From positions 2,790,001 to 2,854,000 of the forward strand of contig VNWV01000003.1 in assembly GCA_009801085.1 (NCBI GenBank): 64,000 nt of DNA, read 5' to 3'. This document shows positions 31,778-42,809 of this stretch, piece by piece. Source of the DNA: Lasiodiplodia sp. COLG20 (lineage: Eukaryota > Ascomycota > Dothideomycetes > Botryosphaeriales > Botryosphaeriaceae). The translations under genes and the position numbers were made by a program. A model generated the notes under the pieces. That model saw only the letters and a list, made by a program, of their open reading frames with translations. It did not search any database and had not been told where the DNA came from. Within the stretch, counting starts at the first letter, position 1; the number at the start of each line of letters is the position of its first letter.

Positions 31778-32979
31778 TCATTTGCCCTTCAGCTCCTTCA
31801 GCCTTTCCGCCTCCTTCCTCCTCTTGATACCAACAGTGGTCTCCCAGCCATACAGTCCCCCGGCTCCGAAGACAACAAAGGCACCGAACATCATCTGGCT
31901 GCTCATCTTGTTGCCAAACAGCCAAATACTAATCAGAAAACTAACCAGCTTGCGGATGTTGAGTACTATGGTGACCGTGACTGCTGAGGATTTGGCACTG
32001 AGCAGGTTGACGCCGGTAATGCAGAGAAGCTGCGTCGTCGAGTTGAGCAGGAGCATGAAGACTGATTCGGGAACCGTGGCCAGAATCTTCTGCGCTGGGA
32101 GCGGCAGCGAGGACGAGACCGACGACGGAAGGTAGAGCGGAGGCGATGAGGCAAGGCGCGTGTATTGCGACATCAAGATGCTCTGGAGTGGAAGGAACAT
32201 GGGGATGCTGATCAGGTGGGAGTAGAAAAGGTTTTCATCCCAATGCTTCCCATGCTGCTCATAGACTTCCTGCACGTAGACACCCATGTATGCCGACAGC
32301 AACTGAGCGACGAGAAGAATGACAAGACCAGCCTCGAAGGATGCGTCCGTGAAGTTGATTCCGGCCGTGCTCATTGATTTCCCCTTAAAACCTCGTTAGC
32401 CTGAATGCCTCAAAAAACCGGAATTCCACATTTGCACCTTGCTAGTGGCATCGGCCCAAGCTGAGATGATCACGCCAACAGTGAGCAACGCCACCGAGAA
32501 GACCTGTAGGGGAGAATAGCGCTTGCCACGAAGCCATCCTGCACCCATAGTCGTGACGCTGCCGAAGCTGCGGAGGATAATGTGCACTGGGACGGAGATG
32601 CGGAAGGCGAATGCCCAGTTGTTCAACATATTAACAGCAAAGAACATAGACGCGCTCATGAACCATTTCCGGAATGGCACAGGGCTTTTCTTCAGGAAGA
32701 AGGGCCGGCTGGGATCGAACTGCGATGGAAACGCTGCAAGGCATACGAGAATGAACTGGCCAAGCGTGATGAGGAGACCGCTGTCTGGCTCTCGTCTCCT
32801 TGGTGTGAGCTTTTCTCGGGCTAAACGGGGTTATAAACACTCACTTGACAATGGCCTCAAGCGCATAAACCTAACGAAAGGTTAGCCATAGTACTGGAAA
32901 AGAGCGATTGCGGCCTCACGTTAGAGCAACAGCCGCCGAATATAAGGGCTGTGATGCCCACTGGCGCGAGGGGGATCAT
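31778..32979 (-). CDS. YEA4: UDP-N-acetylglucosamine transporter, Yea4 type
   Basis: Four exons: 32920-32979, 32845-32870, 32438-32795 and 31778-32383, giving 349 aa (350 if the acceptor three bases upstream is used). The spliced N terminus MIPLAPVGITALIFGGCCSN-VYALEAIVK matches the UAA nucleotide-sugar transporter family, followed by EPDSGLLITLGQFILV, NMLNNWAFAFRISVPVHIILR, GKRYSPLQV and, near the C terminus, VTVTIVLNIRKLVSFLISI. About ten membrane helices are expected. The C-terminal dilysine-like KELKGK fits ER residence. The protein exchanges UDP-GlcNAc into the ER lumen for chitin or GPI/N-glycan work. Exon 2 is only 26 nt. The gene lies next to PMT4, another ER glycosylation gene, on the same strand. 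Confidence 0.9.
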
Positions 32980-33830
32980 AGTGGGTGTAGAAAAGACGAT
33001 AGTGATCTAGAACGGAAATCTTTGCAGTCAAATGAGGAGAAGAGCCTACAGAGAGCAATGTTAGAACTTTATGTGGCTGTTCGAGAGCAGGCTAGCCCAA
33101 TAGGCCGGCTGGCGGCTCTCTCGAGCGATGGACCGGGGTTCAGCGTACGAATGTGTGGCGCACGGTGAAGTATTGCGTCAGTAGATGGACCGCCGGCTAG
33201 ATGAGCGTTGCGAGGGGACTGCAAATGTGGACCAAGCCGAGTTGAGGACACCGGTCAACTTAGGTAGTGAAGGTGCAACGCGAGTACTTCGGGAAAACTG
33301 CCGGTCTCTTAGGCTATCATCGTCCGCTGACGAAGACTTTCTCTAGGCTCTGGCTGCGGCGAAAGCTTGTCGCAGGTCGATCTGGCAACCGTGTCATGGA
33401 CTTGTCGACGACTCACGCACACCCCTGCGCCGCTTGGCTTTTCGGCTGGCCGTAGGGCTGAAGATCGTCGTCGCAGCTGAATGCTGGGCGATCGCGTGCG
33501 CCAGGAACCGCTCCGCAGGAAGGGCGGCACACGTGCGACTGTCATTTGTGCGCCGTCTAGTTATCATGGCGGCCAAAGTCACTCCCCAAAGCGCAGAAAA
33601 CCACGCGAGAACGTGCATTTCTCGGAATAGTCCTTTTACATTTCATTTCCGACGTCTGTGTCGATGCGCCCACCATTTCGGCTCTACAGTCTTGGCTCAT
33701 CGACATCATGAGAATGCTATCTAGCTGCATCGTTGAGTGCGACGAAATTAGGCGCTGGATTAGCGAGGAAGAGCAGATTGCGCTCGGGCGAACGCCCCCC
33801 AGATGACCCTCCATGAGCCCATTGCTCTTC
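32980..33830. other. Intergenic: YEA4 promoter and CDC55 3' region
   Basis: No gene is supported in these 851 bp; both neighbours are on the minus strand. Confidence 0.45.
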
Positions 33831-35715
33831 TTACAATGCCGAAAAGACGAAAAGCTGCGAGTTACATTAGTCACTGCTGCCATGTTTTCGCCCTTGGGCC
33901 AGACTTACGTTGTTGGTCGCCGCGATAGCAATGCTGTCCTCGTTCGGGTGCCAGCTCATGTGCAGGATCTTCTTGTTGAAGTCGATCTGGTCCGCGTCCG
34001 TCTCCTTCCTCATCCTCTGGCCGGGTCCGATGGCGCCAGCCGCCGGGCTTCCAGCCCTCGAGTTGCCCTTCTTACCCGATCCAGTCGGGCTCGTCGCCGC
34101 GTTGCTGCCCATCGGCGTTGGAATACCCACCTTCTTCGCCTTGAACGCTGACTTGTCCGCCTGCAGAACGACCTCCGTCTCCTTGTCGGGGTCAGAGGGG
34201 TAGATCATGAAGTTGTTGTTGTAGCTGCCCGTCATCACGTTCTTCGCATCGCCCGAGAAGACAACCTCGAACTTGTCGAAGATGCTGTCATTCTCATACG
34301 TATCGCATAACCTCGGTCTGAGGTGCTCATGGATGGGGATAGTCTTGATCGGTTTGTTCTCCATCTTCACGTCCCAGATCTTCACAGTGAGGTAGTCACG
34401 AGAAAGAATGTAGCGGCCATCACGCGAGAACCGCACGTCGGAGATGGAGGAGATGATCTCGGAAAAGAATGAGCGCGATTGGGGGTCTTCTTCCTGCTCG
34501 AACTCTGTGATGAAAGTTAGCCATTGCGCACTCAGGGAGCCTCGCCAAAACTCACGCTTTGAGTGCTGGTCGCAAAGCGCACTCTCTCTCATGTCGGCCA
34601 GCTTGATCGTGCCCTTGGAGCTGGCGTACATGAACAGGTTACATGACTCCGGGTGGAACTCCGCAGCCGTGATGACCTCCGTGAGTTCTTCCATGTTCGC
34701 CGGTTTGATATCAACAATGTTGAAGCTCTGGTCTTGGATGTTGAGGTTCCATAGGTTGATACGCAGGTCATCACTGCTGATGAAAGTCTCACCATCGCTG
34801 TTAACGGATATGCTGTTGATGTGGTATGCGTGAGCATTAGCATAGGTCTTGCGAGGTACGGCAGCGACGACGGTGTCATGGAGCGTCAGACGCGGCAGCT
34901 TGAGATCGGCGGCAGAGCGGAACGCAGGGCGCTGGACTGGGCCACCAGCGCTAGGAACGCCTGCCGGGGTCAACTCTTGCGAGAGGTTGTTCTCCGCCAC
35001 CACCTTAAGGGACTTCTCGAAGACCTTCCATAGCTTTATCGTCTTATCGTTGGTCGAGAGCAGGTAGTGAGAGGGGTTCTGGCGCTTGCACCACTTGATC
35101 TTGTTGATCTTCTCTTCGATCTCTAAGGACTTGAGGTAGTCGAATTCGGGCTCGTGCGATTGGAACTCGGTGTGGAACTTGTACTCGCAGGTTTTTTTCT
35201 ACGCCGGTCAGCAGATGCGGTGTGCGCACGACGGAAGCTATCAACGCACTGTCCTATTCCGCTCGAAGAGGACGACTCTGCCGCCCTTGTCACCGGTTGC
35301 GAGGTAATCACCCGTCTCATCGAATTCGACGGTAGATATGATGTCGGCTACAGACAGCGGGTGGTTAGCTCGAGTTCTGGGTGGCGTCTATCGCGCAATG
35401 GAGCGGCGCGGGGGTGGGGCGCTTGGACGCAGAACAGCCGAACACACCTTCCGTGATATCCTCTACATCTCCCTTGTCACCGAAGCACCTGGAGGCGTTG
35501 CAGTTAGCCGTCGTTCGAAACTCCGTTTTCGGGCATTCGGATCGCATGAGGCTGAGGAGCTTCGTGGAGGGGCCATGCCGCACACTCGGCTCGAGACGAC
35601 AGCGCGAGGCGATGGGCAAAGACCAGGCGAGTATGCGGGCGGCAATGGGGCTAGGTTGGGGTGGCGCTTACTGGGTGAACTTCCAAGTGGTCGGGTTGCC
35701 CTCTGCTTCTACCAT
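33831..35715 (-). CDS. CDC55: Protein phosphatase 2A regulatory subunit B (B55)
   Basis: Six exons: 35672-35715, 35448-35488, 35250-35347, 34556-35198, 33909-34504 and 33831-33854; 481 aa. The joined N terminus [41 protein letters not shown] is the B55 signature, followed by the first WD repeat [19 protein letters not shown], then [21 protein letters not shown]. Later repeats include [27 protein letters not shown] and [14 protein letters not shown]. The last exon codes only for LFVFSAL. A low-complexity Ser/Gly/Pro insert ([18 protein letters not shown]) sits before the last blade, as in other fungal B55 proteins. The subunit directs PP2A to mitotic and septation substrates. Six short exons clustered at both ends are typical of the gene in this group. 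Confidence 0.96.
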
Positions 35716-37582
35716 CTTTTCCAAAGCTGCACCAACAAGGCCTCAGGCTAGAGCAAAGCGAAAGCAGGGCAAAGGATGGCGTGTTGAGGATCCGCAACGG
35801 CCGGTCGAGCGGGCGGGTGTGATCAGCGGCGTCTTCGCAGGGTATCAGCGGTGGTGTTGCAGGCGTTGAGACGATGTCACCGCGGAGCACGGCTGGACGA
35901 AACCGGCTAGAACTGGGCGCGTCACCGTTGAATGGGGAGTGGGCGGGCGGCGAGGAGGCACGGCCGGTGGGGAAGCGAGTCTCCAGCTGTGGCGGGGTGA
36001 GCAGGCGGCGACGGCGGGCGGTGGGCAATTACATACGGGAGATAGTCGGGGTGGGTGGTGATTGTTTGGTTGTTAGCGGGGGCTCTGTTCTCGCACATTG
36101 GAACAGCGGGCGGCAGAGGTGACGAGCGCCCGGAGCCTGGGAAAGTCCGATACGCCAAGCAACCCGTTGACACACGCGCCAGCTGTGCCAGCGCATGAAT
36201 CCTTACAGCGCTCGCCGCTTATTCGACTGAGGAATGATTCGGACAGCACAGCAGCACAGGGCGATGCAGACCGCTGTGTCGCCCGCCCGATCATGCGTTG
36301 CGCCGGCAGCACTGCACGGCGCATGACGTAGGTGTCGCCCGCATGACTCCCGCCAGCGCTGGTACCTTAAATCCTCCATCTCCCTCCCCCTCTGCTGCGG
36401 GCTGGCGCGCTGAAAGCCTTCCCGCTGCCGCAGCCAGGCAAGGGCCGGGCGCCGATGCTGCGTGCATGAAAGCAGCGTTGCCCAGCCGGGCTATGAAAGA
36501 AACGCCCACAATCGCAGACAGCCACGATTGCCGCCGGGGCCCTGAGACCAACCAACTTCGATGGACTGATCCCGCCTAGGAGCTGCAGAACATAAGCCAC
36601 GGTGCCTGGGCTGTAGGGTGTTTCTGGGGTCACGTCATGCAGGAGAGCTTCCCTTGTGGAGCTACCCTGGCGGCCAATTAATAGTTGCCGCTTGTTTTAG
36701 CCAGAGGCTTGACTGCACCTATACATGCTCACGCAAACTCACATGCTGGAGCCAGCTGCTTCACCACCTACATGAGATTGCCTCATTGGTAGCAAACAGC
36801 GAGGCCAACTTGACTTTGGAAACGTGCACCCGCGCGGCGAAGTCAATGGACAGGTCAGACGGTGTCTTGCAAAGGGTCTTACCTCTGACTACATGCTAAT
36901 GCCATTCCAATTGCGGGCACTCCTGTCGCGCTTGCAGCATCCACTATCTCCGTTTCGGTTCGCGCGTGCTGCTCCTTGCGCAGTGCAAAGATGAGCGTCT
37001 AGAGGAAGCCTTACATGGCGTGGAGAAGAGGGCGGGGACGGAGATCCGCTCAGATGCATGACATAGCCTAGGGCCACTCGTGAATACACCGCGAGGATCC
37101 AACGGGACCAGTTTACGAAGTTTTGTGACAGCAAGGGCACGCTTCCTGAGTAGTTGGAGAGGGCGTGCGTGCAGATACTCGATGGATTTACAAAGACATG
37201 CGATTTGCTCCATCCTCTACACCGTGTTACAATGGTGCTCAGTGAACCGACACCAAATCACAGAGGCCAGCTCAATTTCAAGCATGTATTTGTGAAGGAC
37301 CAGCCCCGCACATGATGCTGGCTGTCCGGCCGATGCCTTGCACGGGCAGCGTTTCGGCGGCCCTGAGCCTTGGCTAAGGTCCCGTCCCTTCGGGGGCCCT
37401 GATGGCCTTGGCTAAGGTCCCCATTCCATCAGTGTGGCGGACGGGACAATCTCGGCGCGCGGCCGCGCACGGGCCGTTCGCCTAACTCCCACCAGCTCGA
37501 AAAAGCCCACAGGCTTCTCTTTCTGCTCAGCGAGACGACACAGGACGACGACGACAACCCTCCCCTCGACACCGTCGCAAAG
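35716..37582. promoter_or_regulatory. Divergent intergenic region, CDC55 (-) / RPL3 (+)
   Basis: 1.87 kb between two start codons. It has no supported gene. The RPL3-proximal end holds a CT-rich leader after about 37,480 and a 16-bp direct repeat (listed separately). The rest is unremarkable mixed sequence. Confidence 0.5.
37368..37421 (+). repeat. 16-bp direct repeat upstream of RPL3
   Basis: CCTTGGCTAAGGTCCC occurs at 37368-37383 and again, exactly, at 37406-37421, 38 bp apart. Each copy holds the near-palindrome CCTT-N4-AAGG. The copies lie 162-215 bp upstream of the RPL3 start, a likely promoter position. Confidence 0.7.
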
Positions 37583-39089
37583 ATGTCCCACCGCAAGTAC
37601 GAGGCTCCTCGCCACGGTTCGCTGGCCTTCCTGCCCCGCAAGAGGGCCGCCCGTCACAGGGGAAAGGTCAAGAGGTACGTTTACTCCCAGGCGCACTGTC
37701 TGCGATTTCGACACCCGGCACTGCAAGAGGAGGATGACGGGCGAGGGGGCCGCACGCAAAGAAAACGGGCAATCAAAAACTCCACGGCGACCACGGATTC
37801 AATTGCGTGTCGCTTCGACCCCGACATGATTTTCGCAGCCTTTTTGCGCAGAATGGCAGTCGCGCAACCACGATAACTGACATGCAAATTATTTCAGCTT
37901 CCCCAAGGATGACCCCAAGAAGCCCGTCCACCTTACCGCCACCATGGGCTACAAGGCCGGTATGACTACCATCGTCCGTGACCTTGACCGTCCTGGTGCC
38001 AAGCTCCACAAGAAGGAGATCGTCGAGGCCTGCACCGTCGTTGAGACCCCTCCGGTATGCGTCCAATTCAATTCCCCAACCAGTCGATATGTACTAACAT
38101 GAACTACAGATGATCGCCATCGGTGTTGTCGGCTACATTGAGACTCCCCGTGGTCTCCGTTCTCTCACCACCGTCTGGGCCGAGCACCTGTCGGATGAGA
38201 TCAAGAGGAGGTTCTACAAGAACTGGTACAAGAGCAAGAAGAAGGCCTTCACCAAGTACGCCAAGCAGTACTCCGAGAACAGCGGCAAATCCATCACCCG
38301 CGAGCTCGAGCGCATCAAGAAGTACTGCACCGTCGTCCGCGTCCTGGCCCACACCCAGATCTCCAAGACCCCTCTCAAGCAGAAGAAGGCCCACCTCATG
38401 GAGGTCCAGGTCAACGGTGGCAGCATTGCCGAGAAGGTCGACTTCGCCCACGGCCTCTTCGAGAAGCCCATCGAGGTTAGCTCCATCTTCGAGCAGGACG
38501 AGATGATTGACGTCATCGCCGTCACCAAGGGTCACGGTTTCAACGGTGTCACTTCCAGGTGGGGCACCAAGAAGCTTCCTCGCAAGACCCACAAGGGTCT
38601 GAGGAAGGTCGCCTGTATCGGTGCCTGGCACCCGTCCCACGTCCAGTGGACCGTTGCCCGTGCCGGTCAGATGGGTTACCACCACCGTACCTCGGTCAAC
38701 CACAAGATCTACCGCATTGGCAAGGGTGACGACGCTGGCAACGCCTCGACTGAGTTCGACGTCTCCAAGAAGACCATCACTCCGTAAGTTTGCACTCTCC
38801 CTCTTGAACCCAGCAAATCTAACAGTTTGGCAGCCTTGGTGGCTTTGTCCGCTACGGTGAGGTCAAGAACGACTTCGTTCTCCTCAAGGGCTCTATCCCC
38901 GGTGTGAAGAAGAGGGTCATGACTCTGCGCAAGTCCATGTTCATCCACACCAGCCGCAGGGCTCTGGAGAAGGTCGACCTCAAGTGGATCGACACCTCGT
39001 CCAAGTTCGGTCACGGTGCTTACCAGACCCCCGCGGAGAAGAGGCAATACCTCGGCACGCTCAAGAAGGACCTTCAGGCCTCTGCTTAG
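37583..39089 (+). CDS. RPL3: 60S ribosomal protein L3 (uL3)
   Basis: Exons 37583-37674, 37898-38054, 38110-38783 and 38834-39089 give 392 aa, close to the family length of about 387-390. The N terminus [20 protein letters not shown] is diagnostic; after the first intron the frame reads [25 protein letters not shown]. The basic finger near the peptidyl-transferase centre is visible as [20 protein letters not shown] and ACIGAWHP, whose His is methylated in yeast, and [19 protein letters not shown]. The protein organises the aminoacyl-tRNA corridor of the large subunit. The first intron is unusually long for this window (223 nt) as is common for fungal ribosomal protein genes. Confidence 0.98.
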
Positions 39090-40061
39090 GTTATTTCCTC
39101 TTTTTAGTCTGGTTTAGCATCTCAATTCATGAAGGGCTGGTGGTAGCTTACACGGCGTTTTCATGTTCCCCCATTTTCAGTGTGAAGTAGCTAAAAAGGA
39201 GCACGCACACTAAACAAAAAGATACTCAATGAGAAGGTCATGGATACAGTGGAATGCCAAATGACGTTCGTAACAAGTGTCCTCACCAGTGCTGAAACAA
39301 AATTTTAAAGACTTGCCCTTCCGAAGCGCAAGGGACATTGCATGAGCTGAAGCACGCCTGAAGCTGCAGGCTGGCGAAGCTTTCAAGAATATGCATCTTG
39401 AAGAGAGCTAGTCTTTCGCAGCCTAGTACAATGGGGTAAACGCATACCCGCCCCCGCGGGTATGGCCAGACACGGGAGATGATTCGGGGGGAATTCTGGC
39501 AAGCTCCGATCATCATCCGGAGGAGCGGCTATGGGAACAGGACAGCACCTGCAAAGGCGAGTATCACGCTAAGCTTCGGTTGCCACGTAGCGATTTTACT
39601 CATGATCAAGCCGACACTCCCCTTTGGTAGTGAGCCGTGTGAGGAGGTCAGGACATCGGTTCGCGGGGCAGACGGGACCTAAGGCACGCGATCATCCCGT
39701 CTGATTTCCCTCGGCCAGGCAATTCGGCATTCACATGCCGATGTTTGGGATTGCCATTGAAGCTCAGCGCGAGGACGAGCTCGCCATGTTCCAAGACACA
39801 AGTTCAACAATGAGATGCTGGCGAGCTTGGAGCCGCATGAACTGTGGACCGTGACGGCGAAGATTTGTCGGGACGATGGTCCATTCTGCACGCGGATCGC
39901 GGGCTTTGGCAGCAATCCCGAGGTTGGCCGACAGCCAATGAGCGCCCTACCTTTTTTCCTGACGAAAGCGAGAACAGTCGGATGCAATGGCTAGCGCTAC
40001 CAAGACCGCTCGCATACGCTCTTGCAACACCATCACCACTCCACTCACCCCCATCCCCAAA
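39090..40061. other. Intergenic: RPL3 3' region and SDH1 promoter
   Basis: No gene is supported in 972 bp. The SDH1-proximal end contains a CCAAT box and a leader rich in C and A. Confidence 0.45.
39935..39941 (+). promoter_or_regulatory. CCAAT box (CCAATGA) upstream of SDH1
   Basis: The site lies about 120 bp before the SDH1 start codon, in the context AGCCAATGAG. The HAP/CBC complex is known to drive respiratory genes in fungi; use here is inferred. Confidence 0.45.
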
Positions 40062-42257
40062 ATGTCCGCCCTTAGGTTGCGGCAGCTGGCCGCCTCGGCA
40101 CAGGTACGCCGTCTTCTTCCCCGCTCGCCCCCATCATCGCCTGCCCGAGCTCCGAACGCACCGCCGCAGCCCCGCGGGCTCACGCACTTCCTGCGCGGAC
40201 GTGCATAGGCTGTGTGCCACAGTCCGCCTCAATTGCAAAAGCGTCGATCTGTGCTGCGTTTTCCTCGCGCTCCGTGGCGTCCACGGCTAACGCGCAGCAC
40301 TGCAGTTCTCCCGAGCCCTTCGTCCGCAGACGCGCGCCTTTTCCTCCACTAGGCCCGTCTCCAAGATCTTCACGAACGAGCCGCTCCGCGCCAAGGAGGC
40401 ATCGCCTTTCCTTAGTAACAAGTACCCTGTGATCGACCACGAGTACGATGCTCTCGTCGTCGGTGCTGGTGGCGCGGGTCTCCGCGCCGCCTTCGGTCTA
40501 GCTGAGGCGGGCTTCAACACTGCTTGTATCTCTAAGCTGTTCCCCACGCGTTCCCACACTGTTGCCGCGCAGGGCGGTATCAATGCTGCGCTCGGAAACA
40601 TGCACGAGGATGATTGGAGATGGCACATGTACGATACAGTCAAGGGTTCGGACTGGCTCGGCGACCAGGACGCCATCCACTACATGACCCGCGAGGCGCC
40701 TCAGAGTGTCATTGAGCTTGAGAACTACGGATGCCCCTTCTCTAGAACTGACGATGGCAAGATGTAAGCTCGGATCGATTCGAGTTGAAGGGTACTGGCT
40801 GACTTTGCCACAGCTACCAGCGCGCTTTCGGTGGCCAGTCCCAGAAGTACGGCAAGGGTGGTCAGGCATACCGCTGCTGTGCCGCCGCTGACAGAACCGG
40901 CCACGCTCTTCTTCACACTCTGTATGGCCAGTCGCTGAGACACAACACCAAGTACTTCATCGAGTTCTTTGCCATTGACCTGCTTATGGAGGATGGCGTT
41001 TGCAAGGGAATTATTGCCTACAACCAGGAGGACGGTACGCTGCACAGGTTCCGCGCTCAGAACACCGTCCTGGCCACTGGTGGTTATGGCCGTGCTTACT
41101 TCTCTTGCACCTCTGCCCACACCTGCACTGGCGACGGCATGGCCATGGTTGCGCGTGCCGGTCTTCCCAACCAGGATCTCGAGTTCGTTCAGTTCCATCC
41201 CACAGGTATCTACGGCGCCGGTTGCTTGATTACTGAGGGCTCGAGGGGTGAGGGTGGTTACCTGCTGAACTCGGAGGGTGAGCGTTTCATGGAGAGATAC
41301 GCTCCTACCGCCAAGGATTTGGCCTCCCGTGACGTTGTTTCGCGTTCGATGACCATGGAGATCCGCGATGGTCGTGGTGTTGGCCCTGAGAAGGACCACA
41401 TCTACCTTCAGCTCAGCCACCTGCCTCCAGAGATTCTCCACGAACGTCTCCCTGGTATCTCTGAGACTGCTTCTATTTTCGCCGGTGTCGATGTTACGAA
41501 GCAGCCCATCCCTGTCCTGCCAACCGTCCACTACAACATGGGTGGCATTCCTACCAAGTACACTGGCGAGGTCCTTACCGTTGATGAGCAGGGTAATGAC
41601 AAGGTCGTCCCTGGTCTTTTCGCTTGCGGTGAAGCGGCCTGCGTCTCCGTCCATGGTGCCAACCGTCTTGGTGCCAACTCCCTCCTGGATCTTATCGTTT
41701 TCGGTCGCGCCGTTTCCCACACCATCCGGGACAACTTCGCTCCCGGCCAGAAGGCAGAGCCCATGTCCGCGGACCTCGGTGCTGACTCCATCTCTATCGT
41801 CGACCACGTCCGCACCGCTGACGGCCCGAAGTCCACCCATGACATCCGCCTTGCCATGCAGAAGACTATGCAGACGGACGTCTCTGTCTTCCGTACCCAG
41901 GAGTCCCTTGATGAGGGTGTCCGCAAGATCCGCGAGGTCGACGCTTCGTTCTCCCAGGTTGGCACCAAGGACCGCAGCATGATCTGGAACTCGGATCTCG
42001 TTGAAACGCTGGAGCTCCGCAACCTGCTCACTTGCGCCGTTCAGACCGCCGAGGCTGCCGCCAACCGCAAGGAGTCGCGTGGTGCCCACGCCCGTGAGGA
42101 CTACCCCGACCGTGACGACGAGAACTGGATGAAGCACACTCTCACTTGGCAGAAGCAGCCCCACGGCAAGATCGACCTCAGCTACCGCTCGGTCACGGGC
42201 ACTACGCTCGATGAAAACGAGTGCAAGCCCGTCCCGCCGTTCAAGAGAACATACTAG
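40062..42257 (+). CDS. SDH1: Succinate dehydrogenase flavoprotein subunit
   Basis: Exons 40062-40103, 40306-40763 and 40814-42257 give 647 aa. The N terminus ([32 protein letters not shown]) is a mitochondrial presequence with the usual RAFSS cleavage region. FAD binding is seen in [20 protein letters not shown]; the covalent FAD-His is the H of [14 protein letters not shown]. Substrate-site residues lie in [33 protein letters not shown] and [20 protein letters not shown]. The C terminus ends [16 protein letters not shown] as in other Sdh1 proteins. It oxidises succinate to fumarate in the matrix and passes electrons to Sdh2. The second intron splits the Ile codon before YQRAFGGQS. Confidence 0.98.
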
Positions 42258-42809
42258 AGAACGAGATGGGATCTTCGGCTTTGGGCGTGAGTGGTTGTGA
42301 TTGATGGAGCGGGTAGCAAAAGACAGGGGCTGATGGAGTTAGCATATCCAAAGTACTGTCATGTAAATTTTTTCGATTGTTACAATTTTGAATGGCGTTA
42401 TCTACTGACGTACACACTTCGGACCCATTGTTGCTACTGTGTGATGTGCTCAAACCACTTATTGTTTTTAAAGTGCAAGATTGAACAACCGTCTACCTGG
42501 CCATGTTGCAGGATAATAATGTCGATGAGGCCACCGCTATCACATGCAAAGCTAGTTTGGAGACCTTAGGACCAGCAAGCAACACGTGTAGACTATAGCA
42601 GCGTACATACACATTCGTTTTTCTCATCCAAGAACAGGAGAGAAGGCTGAGTTTTTGATTATACAGTTGTTCTCTAGCGGATTTTATCGTCACCTTCATA
42701 TGCCAAAATCGCCGGACATTCCTCGCAAAGAAGCGCCCCACCCCTTTCTTTCCTGTTAAACCAGCTCATTCGCTCCTCTTCATTTCTCTCCATTGTGCCC
42801 GTCACAGTT
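42258..42809. other. Convergent intergenic region, SDH1 / CCT4
   Basis: 552 bp of 3' untranslated sequence from the two converging genes; nothing else is seen. Confidence 0.45.

Noticed and set aside
37675..37897. Possible intronic snoRNA in the 223-nt first intron of RPL3
   Set aside because: One imperfect C-box (AGGATGA) and a CTGA near the branch site are about 145 nt apart, too far for a normal C/D RNA, and the CTGA is better explained as the branch point.
38104..38703. 199-codon open frame antisense to RPL3
   Set aside because: Shadow of the ribosomal protein exon.
40725..42164. 479-codon open frame antisense to SDH1
   Set aside because: It mirrors the strong codon bias of SDH1; the translation has no domain and SDH1 itself is certain.
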